The notes beneath the pieces are model-generated. The model had not been told where the DNA came from. It did not search any database and was given only the letters and a program-made list of their open reading frames with translations. Below, one piece after another: positions 12,601 to 21,856 of a stretch of DNA of 64,000 nt. The stretch spans positions 8,531,701-8,595,700 of the forward strand of contig OX345638.1 in NCBI GenBank assembly GCA_947044365.1. Reading direction: 5' to 3'. Positions within the stretch are counted from its first letter, which is position 1. Each line of letters begins with the position of its first letter. Made by a program: the position numbers and the translations under genes. The stretch comes from Petrosia ficiformis (taxonomy: Eukaryota > Porifera > Demospongiae > Haplosclerida > Petrosiidae).

Positions 12601-13386
12601 TGTGAATGTGTTATTATCACATAGTGCTGATGTTCATGTAAAGGATGTGGTAAGTAAATATTAAATAAATATTATGTATTATTATGTATTGATTATATAA
12701 TTAATTAAATAGCTAATAATATTTATTTGTTATAATTATTATTAACTAAACATTAATAACTACTTAATTAACTATCATTATTATTACAAGATATTACAAG
12801 TATCTAATGATTATTATTACTACAGTTTGTACAAACACCTTTACATTTGTCATCTAAGAAAGGTCATGTTGATATTGTGAATGTATTATTATCACATGGT
12901 GCTGATATTCATGTAAAGGATTGGGTAAGTAAATATTAAATAAATATTATGTATTCGAATTTATGTATTGATTATATAATTAGCTAATGTATATCTATTT
13001 GGTATTAACTAATAACCTGTTATGATGTCATAACCGTTAATAACTACTTAATTAACTATTATTATTGTTATCATAAACACAAGATATTACAAGTATCTAA
13101 TGATTGTTATTACTATAGTATGGACAAACACCTTTACATTTGTCAACAGAGAGTGGTCATGTTGATATTGTGAATATGTTATTATCACATGGTGTTGATA
13201 TTCATGAAAAGGATAGGGTAAGTAAATATTATGATTTAGTTTATGTTAAATTAGATTATATTATGGTATAATAATGATGATAATAATTATGTTATATAGT
13301 AATTACTTACATTATACACATACTTATTATTAATTTATTATTTTATTTCACAGGCTGGACACTCACCTCTAGACCTGGCACATTGA
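3612..13386 (+). CDS. Coiled-coil/ankyrin-repeat protein A (exon-deleted form)
   Basis: Inferred exons: 3612-3636, 4645-4728, 4930-5037, 5865-5978, 8310-8435, 8874-8999, 9201-9247, 9304-9399, then eight 99-base ankyrin exons at 10206, 10519, 10721, 11006, 12233, 12551, 12826 and 13119, and a last exon 13354-13386 ending in TGA. Together they give 1551 nt, about 516 residues, with no stop. Two acidic exons (EVELYHEV...VPTEG) precede two lysine/glutamate-rich coiled-coil exons ([20 protein letters not shown]). A half-repeat cap ([20 protein letters not shown]) opens the ankyrin stack; each repeat reads [20 protein letters not shown]. The protein is probably a cytosolic binding adaptor. Compared with copies C and E it has lost exon 2 and nearly all of exon 3; only the end of exon 3 survives near 4548-4592, without an acceptor. 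Splicing exon 1 to 4645 keeps the frame. The intron after the second ankyrin exon uses a GC donor. The exon choice is inferred from splice sites and paralogues. Confidence 0.65.
4740..7016. repeat. Internal tandem duplication of an intron-exon-intron block
   Basis: The segment starting near 4751 (GGCTATGGCAAGCATGATTG) and running through the acidic exon recurs from near 5718, about 0.97 kb later. This gave two acidic exons (4930-5037 and 5865-5978). A third, exon-less partial copy follows at about 6735-7016 and matches about 6205-6485 (block GGTAGCATTACTGGGGGA). A degenerate coiled-coil exon remnant (TGGCAGTAAGAGTAGCAGC) lies at about 6650-6725. Confidence 0.7.
7023..7328. mobile_element. Foldback element with 137-bp arms
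   Basis: Bases 7023-7159 and 7192-7328 are reverse complements of each other over about 137 bp with no mismatch that I could find, around a 32-base spacer. The outer ends read CAAGAATAATAAAAAACA. There is no coding capacity beyond shadow reading frames. A diverged single arm occurs at about 15719-15848. Near-perfect arms imply recent insertion or ongoing arm conversion. The superfamily is unknown, and no clear target-site duplication was fixed. Confidence 0.85.
7690..8160. other. Insertion of unknown type in an intron of ankyrin gene A
   Basis: This stretch is slightly GC-richer than the surrounding intron. Paralogous introns and the upstream partial repeat (6495-6505) lack everything between about 7026 and 8160. 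It contains AAAATGGCGTCCAATTCC near 7750 and, toward the other end, GGGCGGCCATTTTTTTCCC near 8107, so weak inverted ends are possible (AAAATGGC against GGCCATTTT). No reading frame of interest was seen. Confidence 0.4.
9416..9655. mobile_element. hAT-like MITE with 8-bp target duplication, copy 1
   Basis: The element spans 9424-9647. It starts CAGTGTTTTTGATAA and ends TTATCGAAAACTCTG, which are inverted repeats. The flanks are 9416-9423 ACGCAAAG and 9648-9655 ACACAAAG, matching at 7 of 8 bases. A homologous 214-bp element lies at 21243-21456. CAG..CTG ends and an 8-bp duplication fit hAT-type non-autonomous elements. It sits in the first ankyrin intron of gene A, where the paralogous intron in C (near 30430) is empty. 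Confidence 0.8.
9840..10080. other. GC-richer intronic insertion, unclassified
   Basis: This part of the long intron before the first full ankyrin exon has no counterpart in gene C. It includes CAAGCCCACGGCGAAAGG and CAAGGCTTCGCGCTCCTGGG, unlike the AT-rich surroundings. No reading frame and no clear terminal repeats were seen. It is probably a transposon relic. Confidence 0.35.
11128..11235. repeat. Long imperfect hairpin
   Basis: The left arm includes GTATCAGGTATACAC then TGATATTCATAATCCCGAGG. The right arm carries the complements (ATTATGAATATCATT then GTGTATACCTGATAC) around a loop containing GCATAGCCC. It is outside the terminal repeats of the larger insertion and could be a small foldback element of its own. 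Confidence 0.7.
11395..11872 (+). pseudogene. Crypton-type tyrosine recombinase remnant (DUF3504/KIAA1958-like)
   Basis: The first part, from [11 protein letters not shown] at about 11399, contains [22 protein letters not shown] and PDDLLEA, typical of the N-terminal half of Crypton-derived proteins. After a shift of frame near 11610-11640 the second part reads [33 protein letters not shown] and [17 protein letters not shown], matching the catalytic-domain start where RGGEEHR is usual; here H is Q. The middle of the domain and everything after SQF, including the tyrosine nucleophile region, are missing. It is a dead fragment inside an ankyrin-gene intron. Family assignment is from remembered sequence patterns. 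Confidence 0.75.
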
Positions 13387-13613
13387 TGTAAGAATCATAA
13401 AGTAGTTGAAATATTAAAAAGAGAAGATATATATAATAATATTTACTTCTGTAGGTTTTTTTATTAATGATTGATTAACTATACAATTATTATAATTATT
13501 ATAAAGTTGTAATTAGATTAGATACTGTTATTAGAACTTCTGTAGATAGCGGAAGATAATTGACATTGGGGTGGCAAAAGTATTCACTAGCAAAGCACGC
13601 AAACATTTTAAAG
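13387..13613. other. 3' flank of ankyrin gene A
   Basis: AT-rich non-coding sequence follows the TGA of gene A. It probably includes the 3' untranslated region; no clear AATAAA signal or further gene is visible before the mobile element that follows. Confidence 0.4.
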
Positions 13614-14082
13614 TTTTTATGGCCCGTAGGGCCATCCCTATAATTGCTTTCCACGGGGTTTAATGTATAATATATATAATATATATATTCTTGTGTCACT
13701 TGCGCGACTATGCGTTGTATACGTAGTCAAGGAAGTTGCGTCATTCCCGGGGGGCTCGGTCAATTAATGGGCGTGGCGCGTAAAAGAACGCGCGTTTGAG
13801 CTACAAACCAGCCATGAAAGGATGTAAAACTGCTTATGTAGCAGAGAAACAGTATAGATATTATGCAAGAATCTTTAACAAGTAAGTATGATAAGTTGTT
13901 GAGTTTCAGGTCATCAGACATCTGTGTATTTAGACTGCAATTAGGCTTACACTTACTTCTTCAGGCCCCAGCTTTCGAGTACACAGAAAGGTAGAGACAC
14001 TAATGCCATCAGCAATGCTTAATACATAGTCATCACAAAGCAAATATAGGGATGTTTTTTTCTCGATATACACTTGTTAATA
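13614..14082 (+). mobile_element. Recurrent ~470-bp element (family R), copy 1
   Basis: It begins TTTTTATGGCCCGTAGGGCC and ends near GATATACACTTGTTA. Conserved landmarks include CACGGGGTTTAATGTATA, GCGACTATGCGTTGTATACG, TCGGTCAATTAATGGGCGTG and GCGTAAAAGAACGCGCG. Imperfect inverted blocks lie near the two ends (CATCCCTATAATTGCTTTCC against CATCCCTATATTTGCTTTGT in complement). Other copies are at 33806-34262 and 51741-52190 (minus) and, as a second subfamily, at 36266-36733 (plus) and 52735-53095 (minus). No coding capacity is seen. Confidence 0.8.
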
Positions 14083-14469
14083 TTCATGAGCTGTGGTGTA
14101 ATTGCATAATTAATACTATCTAAGCACCTGTAATGAAGTTTGTGTCACACATCACACTTTCAAATCTGTTATTACTTAATTCCATAACACGTTAAAACAT
14201 TGATTAGAGTATATATGGTATTCTACCACTATAGATATTAGGGTTAGGCTTCTATATTGTACGGTCTCCAGATGATCAAACCAGAGGGATTAAGGTTTCA
14301 TTAAAGCATACCGACACTCATACAGTCTAGGAACCATGGTTCCATTGAACTATAGTGTCTATGGAGTAGTTGTTAACATAAAAAATCAATTATTTCTCAA
14401 GCAATTATATATACAGAAATATGAATGAAGTGACAAAATTGTTATTTCTCCTCATCTCCTATCAAGTGT
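14083..14469. other. Spacer before the ABC-transporter relic
   Basis: No gene was seen. Part of it (TATTAGGGTTAGGCTTC.., CCAGATGATCAAACCAGA at about 14268) resembles 45585-45610 upstream of the second ABC relic, so it belongs to the large tandem duplication. Confidence 0.45.
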
Positions 14470-14786
14470 TGATGTTGATGTAACTGATAATATACACCTC
14501 CCTTAGCTAACAGTTCATTATGTGTACCCTGGCCTTCTCAACAACACCACCATTAGCTATTACCACAATACAATCAGCACTGTACACAGTATGAGTTATT
14601 ACTATACTAGTACTACCCTTACCCTTTATCAAGAGCTTCCAGGATTATTATCTCAATCTCACAATCTAGGGCTGATGTTGCTTCATCTAGAAGAAGTATT
14701 TTAGGTTTTCTGATCACAGCATGGGCTATGGAAATTCTTTGTTTCTGTGTTTCACTTAACTGAGAGATGAATAAATAGAGGAATAC

Positions 14787-14895
14787 AGACAGATGAATGG
14801 ATGGATGGATGGATGGATGAATGGATGGATAGATAGATGTATAGATGGATGAATAGATAGATAGATGGATGGATGGACAGACAGATGGATGATTC
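14787..14895. repeat. TGGA/TAGA microsatellite
   Basis: Imperfect four-base repeats (GATG, GATA, GACA variants) fill a former intron of the ABC relic. Similar short tracts occur at 15043-15075 and 22240-22285. Confidence 0.85.
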
Positions 14896-14901
14896 TCTAC
14901 C

Positions 14902-15030
14902 TACTGTGTTTTCTCTACTGCCTCTCTCCCACATACAAAAATTTGGAGTACGATACGCTCTCTCAACATAATGTACAAGACTTTGAACAATATCCACTTC
15001 ATCTTTAGTAAGAACAACCTCAAAAGAAAT
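14902..15030 (-). pseudogene. Captured exon of phosphorylase b kinase regulatory subunit
   Basis: On the minus strand the frame reads SFEVVLTKDEVDIVQSL and then VHYVERAYRTPNFCMWERGS. This matches the phosphorylase-kinase alpha/beta pattern of a DEV..VQNLV..VERAYR.PDFG.WERG block in the glucoamylase-like domain. The piece is framed by a plausible acceptor (TTATAG, minus strand, just above 15030) and a donor (GTAGAG near 14900), so it has the shape of an exon. It sits between two ABC exons of the same strand where no such sequence belongs. The open frame suggests it was captured more recently than the ABC frame decayed, or that it is short enough to escape stops. Confidence 0.7.
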
Positions 15031-15625
15031 CTATAAATAGATGGATGGAGGAATAATAGATGGATAGATGGAGACAGAATGACAAATACATATAATATTT
15101 CATACATAGCTAGATATGAACATGCACATAGATAGATGGTAATAACATATAGACTGATATATAGTATGAACACACCAATAAATATGAACAGAAGAAACAA
15201 ATAATAATATATACATACCTAGCCTGTGGTAATGATTGTATAAAATCTTGAATATTAGTAGCCTTTGCAGAGTCAATAATCTATTCATCAGATACCTCAC
15301 GATGATTAGCACCATATCTTATATTATCAGATATACTATATAGTATCAAATAGAATAGGTTCTTAGATACAATACCTAATTGAGTCCTTAACCAATGAAT
15401 ATTGAGTTCTCGTATATCAACACATCTAAAAGGACTCCACCTTTTAATGGATCATAGAATCTTTCCATAAGAGAGACTACAGTACTTTTATCACAGCCTG
15501 ATGGACCTACTAGTGCTATAGTTTGTCCTGGTTTAACTGATATTGATAAATCATTAACATCTGGACGAGTTGGGTAATTAAACGATACTGAATCCAATGA
15601 TATCATTCCTGTTAGATCATCTTAC

Positions 15626-15626
<1 letters not shown>

Positions 15627-15656
<30 letters not shown>

Positions 15657-15690
15657 TGTATGTATGTATGTATATATGTATGTATGTAAA
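15627..15690. repeat. (TATG)n microsatellite
   Basis: About 15 near-perfect TATG units lie directly 5' (minus-strand sense) of the ABC relic. Confidence 0.9.
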
Positions 15691-15718
15691 GGTATAGAAG
15701 TCCAATAAACAGTATATA

Positions 15719-15848
15719 TGTAGGGTTATATAGAAGTGATTTTGTGCCCTATGTTAGCATCCCAACCTTGTTTGCATGCTTTTTGGGTTTTGACATCCCT
15801 ACATCTTCTTTCATTTTTATTGAAAATGTTATTTATTATTCTTGTATA
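15719..15848. mobile_element. Single diverged arm of the foldback element
   Basis: Bases TGTAGGGTTATATAGAAGTG to ATTATTCTTGTA match one arm (7192-7328) of the foldback element with scattered differences and a short deletion. The other arm is absent. This copy is older or was truncated by recombination. Confidence 0.8.
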
Positions 15849-15889
15849 TATTATACATATATCAAGTATAGGCTACTAATATTAGAAAG

Positions 15890-15965
15890 TGTACATGTAC
15901 ATGTACGTACATACCTGAGCTGCTGTACTAGCCACAGCTTATTTAACCCCACCTTTGTTTTTATT
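15890..15965 (+). promoter_or_regulatory. Conserved upstream block of DDX-B
   Basis: The block contains ACATGTACATGTACGTACAT, then GAGCTGCTGTACTAGCCACAGC, TTATTTAACCCCACCTTTG and the start codon. It is almost identical to the DDX-D block at 46510-46581, as expected from the 30.6-kb duplication. Confidence 0.55.
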
Positions 15966-17323
15966 ATGGCAACTTCAAGGCTTCTGGGTAAGAAATGATG
16001 TGTAACACTGAACTACCAACTCATCTTCATATTTATTTCATAGATACAGATGGCCTCAATGATGTTTTTCAAGAGTGCAAGCAGTTCAGTGCCAAATGGG
16101 ATATGATAGGATTAAATCTTGGGGTAGCTTCAACTACTATTGCAATCATCAACAGAGACAATCCTAACAATTGTGAGCAATGTATGTATCACATGCTTTC
16201 AAAATGGTTACAAAGAGAGAATGAAAAGTGTGTCCCAAACTGGAGAAGCTTATGTCAGTCTCTTCATGCTGAAGTTGGCAAATCTGCAGCTGATCAAATA
16301 GCAGAGAAGTATTGTGTAACTGATTACAGTGAAAAGAAAGGTACAAATATTGTGTTATTGAATCATTCATAAGTTTCAAATGCTCTATTGTGTGTCATGC
16401 ATATAATTATAAAATTATCTCTCTATAATAATTATAATATAATCTATTTTCTATTTAGAATTAAACTATAAAGAAAAGGCAATGTCTGGAGCTAAACACT
16501 TACAAGATGAGTTTAAAAAGCTTCTGATATTTGCTTATTTTGTAATTAGTGCTGTTGATGTTGGTTTATTCAAGCTCAGTGTCAATTATTTCTTCAGCTC
16601 CGAAAAGCAAACCACACCACAGATTCAGGAGCAGCTTACAGAAATGGATGCAATACCAATATCACTAGGTGTTCTCAACTTCCTTGTTGGAAATAATTTC
16701 ATTGGCTATTTGAATTATAAGCTGCTCAAAGAATTCCAGTCAATGGTACAGTGAAGAATTGGATGATGTTAAGTTTCGGAACAGTAAAAAATTGCAGAAA
16801 CCTAAAATAGCTATTGAGAAATATGACACAGAGCATGATGAATTCATACTATCTGTCAACTTAACACTATTATTGAAGTATTTAAGGAATACCCTGCCCT
16901 TGCTCCAGTCTCACACATTGGTCTACCTGAGTTGAAAATCCACCTTAAATCGGCATGGAAAAACAAACGTGTATATGAATGGACAGAATTCTTTGAATCG
17001 CATTTAACTTGGCCACCCTACCTATTCATTACTGAAGTTACAAAGAGCAGCCTTATCCTTACTTATGCTGTTCTTCCCATTTTCGTTTCATCTGTTGCAA
17101 GAGATCTCACAAACCCCAAGGTATTGAGACAACTGGAAGAAATTGGTGTAAACGTCCAACTTTCGAAAGAGCTACTAAAGATAAACAGCCTTCTGTGTAA
17201 ACTAGCTACCATTAACTATCTGAAAGAGGAAGAGAAAAAAGCCGCATTGTCCAAACAGCTTTCTTCCGGTGTAGTCATGTATTAGGAATAAAGGATCATA
17301 GTTATTTAAAAGTAAACAATTAA
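15966..17323 (+). pseudogene. DDX-B, Death-domain gene with broken third exon
   Basis: Exons 15966-15987, 16044-16340 and 16459 onward keep the family layout. The leader and the Death-domain exon are open and retain the WL and NW residues. Exon 3 is open only to TGA at 16752-16754. Compared with DDX-D, 11 bases are missing just after the LLKEFQ core, and at least one further base is missing near 16861. The original frame resumes at about 16932-17285 (YEWTEFFESHLTWPPYLF, ILTYAVLPIFVSSVARDL) and shifts again before the ancestral stop at 17321-17323. A truncated Death-domain protein of about 200 residues could still be made; the full protein cannot. Confidence 0.8.
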
Positions 17324-17975
17324 TCATACATATGTGCATATAGTAAATTTATATAGTGTGATCAACCTTTCTATAAGTATAGAGTATATACTATTGTCAT
17401 GTGTACAGGGCCTTAGATATGAGGTGTATAAATCACATATATACTAAACAGGTATATAAAGTTTTGTTTGTTTGCATTGAAGTATGTATACAGGACACTT
17501 TTGGCATAATAATTTTATTATAGCAGGTAATATATGGAGAGGAAATTACCTATGTACCTAATATTTGGGCTTAATTCTATTAAACATGTAATTGAATATC
17601 GGTGCATATACAGGTTGCATTAGACTCATGTAGCCAGACCCAACCTACTACTATTGAAGGCTCTTGGGACAAGTAATACTAATGATTGTTTAAGTACCAT
17701 GGAATGTTTGGTATAACACTCCTCAAGGCCTTAACACACTATAGTAAATTCAGTCAGCAATGATTTTCATTAATACCAAAGTTAACAAGAGTATGAATTT
17801 TATTAAAACGTATAGCCATTGTAAGACATACTCAAGTATATCTGAAACTTGTCCCTTGACCATTTCTTCATTGTAGGTTGGTTCTGACACAAGTATGCAT
17901 TCATTATTTAGAATCAGAAGTGTTTTATCTTCCTTTAATTATTGTACTTAATTATTATAGACTAGAATATCTGCA
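17324..17975. other. Spacer between DDX-B and ankyrin gene B
   Basis: No gene was seen. It carries the same landmark block (AGCCAGACCCAACCTACTAC, about 17633) as the other post-DDX spacers and lacks the insertion seen in spacer A. Confidence 0.6.
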
Positions 17976-19528
17976 ATGGAAGATTGAGTGATAGGAACTG
18001 GGAATGTAGGTCATTATATCCCAGCACACTTAACCCTTAGAGGACTGAGATGCAGTGCTCTCCCTCTTTTGACTGGAACTGGGGCAAACAAAATGACCCT
18101 ACTGCATGTTGTGACCAGCTACACCCACGATTTCTGGTTTTACAGCAAGGTAAATGCCTCAGGAACACACCAGAGCACGTGGGCAGGATCACTGAAACCA
18201 AAATTTCCGTGGGCGGCGAGTGGCTGCGCTCACTTCGAACCACTATTAACGGGGGGACTCCCCCTTTAAAATTGTTCTCGTACTCGTCATGTAGGCCAAA
18301 GGGCAGCCGAAAAACCAGCAACGTTTTGGGCCGTTTTTATGGGCTTGTGCCTGACACTAATTACAAGCATTTGGAGAGCTTCGTAATGCTAAGAACACAC
18401 TCTGAACCACGTAGGGGTGAAATGTCACATATATGTGACATCAGTCTTCTAAGGGTTAAAAATATCCTGATGCTGATGACATGTGCTACAGTAAATTTCA
18501 TGTTTGGCATGTGACCATCCGCACCTAATCTGAAATGAAAAACTTGTAACATAATCTATATATACACGTGGCCTGTATATAGACAGCGGGTGCTTCAGAC
18601 ATGAACGTATGGTATAAAAATGTTTAATGAATGTACAGTATAGTCTCATCATTGCAAGACATACTTAAACAAACAGTAGGGAAACTTGTCCCCTGTGAGA
18701 CATAAACATTATATAATGTTACAATGATATAGAAAATTAGAATGGTATAACTTTAGTTTCATAACTATTATAGTCTCTTCTTTACTATACCTAGATACTC
18801 TCTGTACCCACAAAGTTACTAGTAAACTATCTGTCATTGATATATTACATTTACAAGTTACAGAAATGCAGCTCAGATCATTGTTTTATGGTGCTTCATT
18901 GTCAGGTACTAGCTATATATAATGATTTGTATTTTAATTACATTGATTGTTTGATGCCATCAGGAAAACATGAGTCTCTGTTTCTTGCTGTCAAAGAAAC
19001 AACAAAAACTGACTTGTATGACACTGATTTACCTGAATTATATACTTCACACAACGAAAAGGTATGTATGTATATACCTACATATGACAAACCATATTTT
19101 GTCTGTCCATCCACTACACCAGGAATCAGATCAAATCCTACATACATTAAAGCCCAGTAGTATTTAAAAAGTTGCTCGTTTCTTCTCTCTATATGACCTA
19201 CAAATTACTGAACGGCAGAAGATTTATTTTTTTGTCATTAGCTGCTACATCAGGTAATAATTATTTATTGGATTATGAACTATATTTTATACTTATTGTT
19301 TATAAACCCTCAATTTCCAAATGAAATGGATGCTTTGAAACTTCTTGTATCTGTTATACATAATATTGAATCCATTCAGAAAGGAATGGGTACGAAGGAA
19401 GCTGAACTATCTAGGGAGAGGGAACTATCAGAAACCTACAAGAATATATCACTTTTAATGATGAGGGAACTACGTGCTAAAGAAATGCAGATTAAAAGTA
19501 TGAAAATAGAATCTCTATCCAGTGTGTT

Positions 19529-19562
<34 letters not shown>

Positions 19563-20525
19563 AGTAGAAGAGATGAAGGATTCTGAATTAAAGAGTGAGC
19601 TAGCAGATAAACAGGATGAATGGCTGGTATCAGAGCTAACATCAGAAGAAAAAATGTCTGAGGAGTGTCATTACGTATGTCGAATTTGTCCCTACTGAAG
19701 GTAACCATATAACATAACTTCTGTTGTATAGATATTTTTTTGTGGAAAGATGGGGTAGCATTACTGGGGGACCATTCAGGGAGATTGTGTTAATATGCTA
19801 TTAATTGATGAGAGGTTATAGGATGAAAACAAAACTAAAAATGCTTGCTATCCCACCAAACATTTAAATTTTGTTTTCAATACTGTTGAATAGACTGGGT
19901 TCCATCTACTTTGGGGTGGAAGGAAAGGCTTTCCTCCAGCTTATGCAAATTTTACGAAGCAGAAGATAAAATAAAATACTTACTCTATATAAACTTACAT
20001 TTTAGTTCACCTTGACTCACAATTGGCAGTAAAAGTAGCAGAAGAGAAGATACTGAGTTTGACCTCGCAGATCACAGAAATAGTGAAGAGATAAGGCAGT
20101 TGAAGGAGGAACTTGATAAGAAAACTAAAGGTAATGCTATTACAGAACATATAGTGTACATAAGGTTTATGATGTTACTTCATTAAATAAGAATTTAAAT
20201 CAGCATGTGAATACTGTAATAATGATAATGATGGATTTCAAATTCTAAATTAATATATTAATCATTAGTTTGTTCTCCAGTATTATAACATGTAATTATG
20301 CTATATCATTTATTCATTTTTTATAATTATTTAGAGTTACAATTATCACATGATCTCGCAAAAAAGAAACAGGATAAACTAGTATGCTATGTAATAAAAT
20401 TATGTATTAATATTCATGTACTATTATAGGATAATGATCTGTATGAAGCAGTAAAGAGTAGAAATCTTGTTGCAATTAATATACTGATGAACATAGGGGC
20501 TAACCCTAACAAGAAACAAGATTGG
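17976..20525 (+). pseudogene. Coiled-coil/ankyrin gene B, shortened and broken
   Basis: Exon 1 (17976 on) reads ATGGAAGATTGA: a base is missing compared with MERLSDSN in copy D, giving an immediate stop. Exon-like parts then follow: 18795-18905, one near 18962-19061 (ESLFLAVKETTKTDLYDTDL), one near 19123-19255 with frame damage, the long exon with FPNEMDALKLLVSVIHN at about 19308-19525, one coiled-coil exon at 20006-20130 with a lost base, 20335-20381 and the ankyrin cap 20430-20525. No ankyrin repeats follow. The intron after the cap runs directly into kelch sequence at about 20560. A TTAA element occupies intron 1. The gene was cut short by the deletion that fused it to the kelch gene. Confidence 0.75.
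18030..18459 (+). mobile_element. TTAA-flanked MITE, piggyBac-like, copy 1
   Basis: The element is bounded by TTAA at 18030-18033 and 18456-18459. Its ends read CCCTTAGAGGACTGA and CAGTCTTCTAAGGG, inverted repeats with a subterminal palindrome TGTCACATATATGTGACA near 18423-18440. TTAA target duplication and CCC..GGG ends fit piggyBac-type elements. The interior is GC-richer than the host and has overlapping open frames on both strands, but no transposase motif. The same site in genes A and C (CACACTT..AATCCTGATG) is empty. Confidence 0.85.
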
Positions 20526-20941
20526 GTGAGTTATCATATCCACACACAGTAATATATTGTGTCGTTAGATTTCATTCATCCATTGACTTACTCAGCCAAT
20601 GTAATAGGAGAATGGATCACACCTAAAGTTACAGGAGAACGTCCTCCTCCATGCGCTGGATTCAGTCTCATACAAATTTCTGAAACTTCTGCTCCATTCT
20701 ACGGAGGACTAAATCTTGATAATGGAGAATGTATACCTGATGTATATATTGTAGAGATGACAAGAGGATCAGTGGTATGTTATATGCAGTACTTGTCGGT
20801 CTGTCTATTTCAATCAAATTGTTCTTATTTCTGTCTGTCTATTAACATTAGTTAGTTGTCAATATATTTGTCAGTCTGTCTGTCTGTCTGTCTATCAGTC
20901 TATCTAATTTAATGCTGCTAGCTCTAATAAGCAAAATAGAA

Positions 20942-21032
20942 TAGTTGATTCCACAGTAGGACTCACTCATCTAATGCAATTGGAGAATGGATCACACCTA
21001 AAGTTACAGGAGAACACATACATGATTTAAAA
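20942..21032 (+). pseudogene. Second, truncated kelch exon copy
   Basis: Bases around 20959-21012 repeat the start of the kelch exon at 20586 (LTHSSNAIGEWITPKVTGE) after an acceptor-like CACAGTAG, then break off into ATACATGATTTAAAAACC and the ATAC microsatellite. The microsatellite replaced the rest of the exon. Confidence 0.7.
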
Positions 21033-21044
21033 ACCATCCATCAT

Positions 21045-21242
21045 ACATACATATATACATACATACATACATACATACATACCTACATACATACATACAA
21101 CCATACATACATACATATATACATACATACATACATATGTATATACATGGATACATACATACACACATGCATACATACATACATACATACCTATGTACAT
21201 ACATAAATACATACATGTACATACAGATAAATACATACATAC
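21045..21242. repeat. (ATAC)n array
   Basis: About 200 bases of near-perfect ATAC repeats with occasional substitutions. All long reading frames here, of the MYVCMYVCMY or YIHTYIHTYI type, are artefacts of the 4-base repeat. Confidence 0.95.
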
Positions 21243-21464
21243 CAGTGTTTTAGATAAGCTCATATGGTGCACCATTGGCCCAAAGAGCCTCTTATTTGGC
21301 ACTGCAGAGTAATCTTTTTGGGCCATTGGTGCAGTTAAGTACGATTATGTTGTCACTAACAGCATTAACTCTTAATTAATTAGTTCAAGATGTATTCCCA
21401 ATGATAACATTGTTGAGCCAATTTGTCCCATGTTTCAAAACTTATCAAAAACTCTGATACATAC
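21235..21464. mobile_element. hAT-like MITE with 8-bp target duplication, copy 2
   Basis: The element spans 21243-21456, starting CAGTGTTTTAGATAAG and ending CTTATCAAAAACTCTG. The flanks ATACATAC at 21235-21242 and 21457-21464 are identical, although the target is a microsatellite so this is weak proof alone. The interior matches 9424-9647. Confidence 0.8.
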
Positions 21465-21856
21465 ATACATACATACATACATACATGCACACATACATAC
21501 ATACATACATACATACATACATACATACATACATACATACATACATACATACATACATACATACATACATACATACATACATACATACATACATACATAC
21601 ATACATGCAAACATACATATGTACATACATACATACATACATACATACATACATACATACATACATACATACATACATACATACATACATACATACATAC
21701 ATACATACATACAACATACATACATACATACATACATACATACATACATACATACATACATACATACATGCAAACATACATATGTACATACATGTTTGTT
21801 TGCATATGTGTATGTATGTATTTATGTATGTATTTATGTATGTATGTTTGTAAGTG
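21457..21856. repeat. (ATAC)n array with inverted (TATG)n end
   Basis: About 330 bases of ATAC repeats are followed from about 21795 by about 60 bases of TATG repeats. The switch of strand makes a potential hairpin. A shorter ATAC tract follows at 21878-21905. Confidence 0.95.

Larger units (their letters stand above)
14470..15606 (-). pseudogene. ABCB-type transporter nucleotide-binding domain relic (copy 1)
   Basis: Read on the minus strand, exon-like pieces give in order: [20 protein letters not shown], Walker A as GPSGCDKST (GPSGCGKST expected), [13 protein letters not shown], then [14 protein letters not shown] and [15 protein letters not shown], then (near 14760-14640) [15 protein letters not shown] (LSGGQ signature altered to LSETQ) and Walker [13 protein letters not shown]. 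Traces of the H-loop region and ADCIVVIANGG follow to about 14470. Frameshifts near 15415 and 14595, an in-frame stop after REVSDE and a damaged Walker A show it is dead. The pattern is that of the second nucleotide-binding domain of P-glycoprotein-like full transporters. No membrane domain is present. The strand is opposite to the gene cluster. Confidence 0.85.

Noticed and set aside
12826..13217. Possible bacterial or symbiont origin of the ankyrin repeats
   Set aside because: Each repeat is in its own exon with spliceosomal signals and shares paralogues across the cluster, which argues for a native eukaryotic gene.
15388..15606. Functional ABC transporter on the minus strand
   Set aside because: Walker A is mutated, the signature is LSETQ, several frameshifts and a stop occur, and no transmembrane domain is present.
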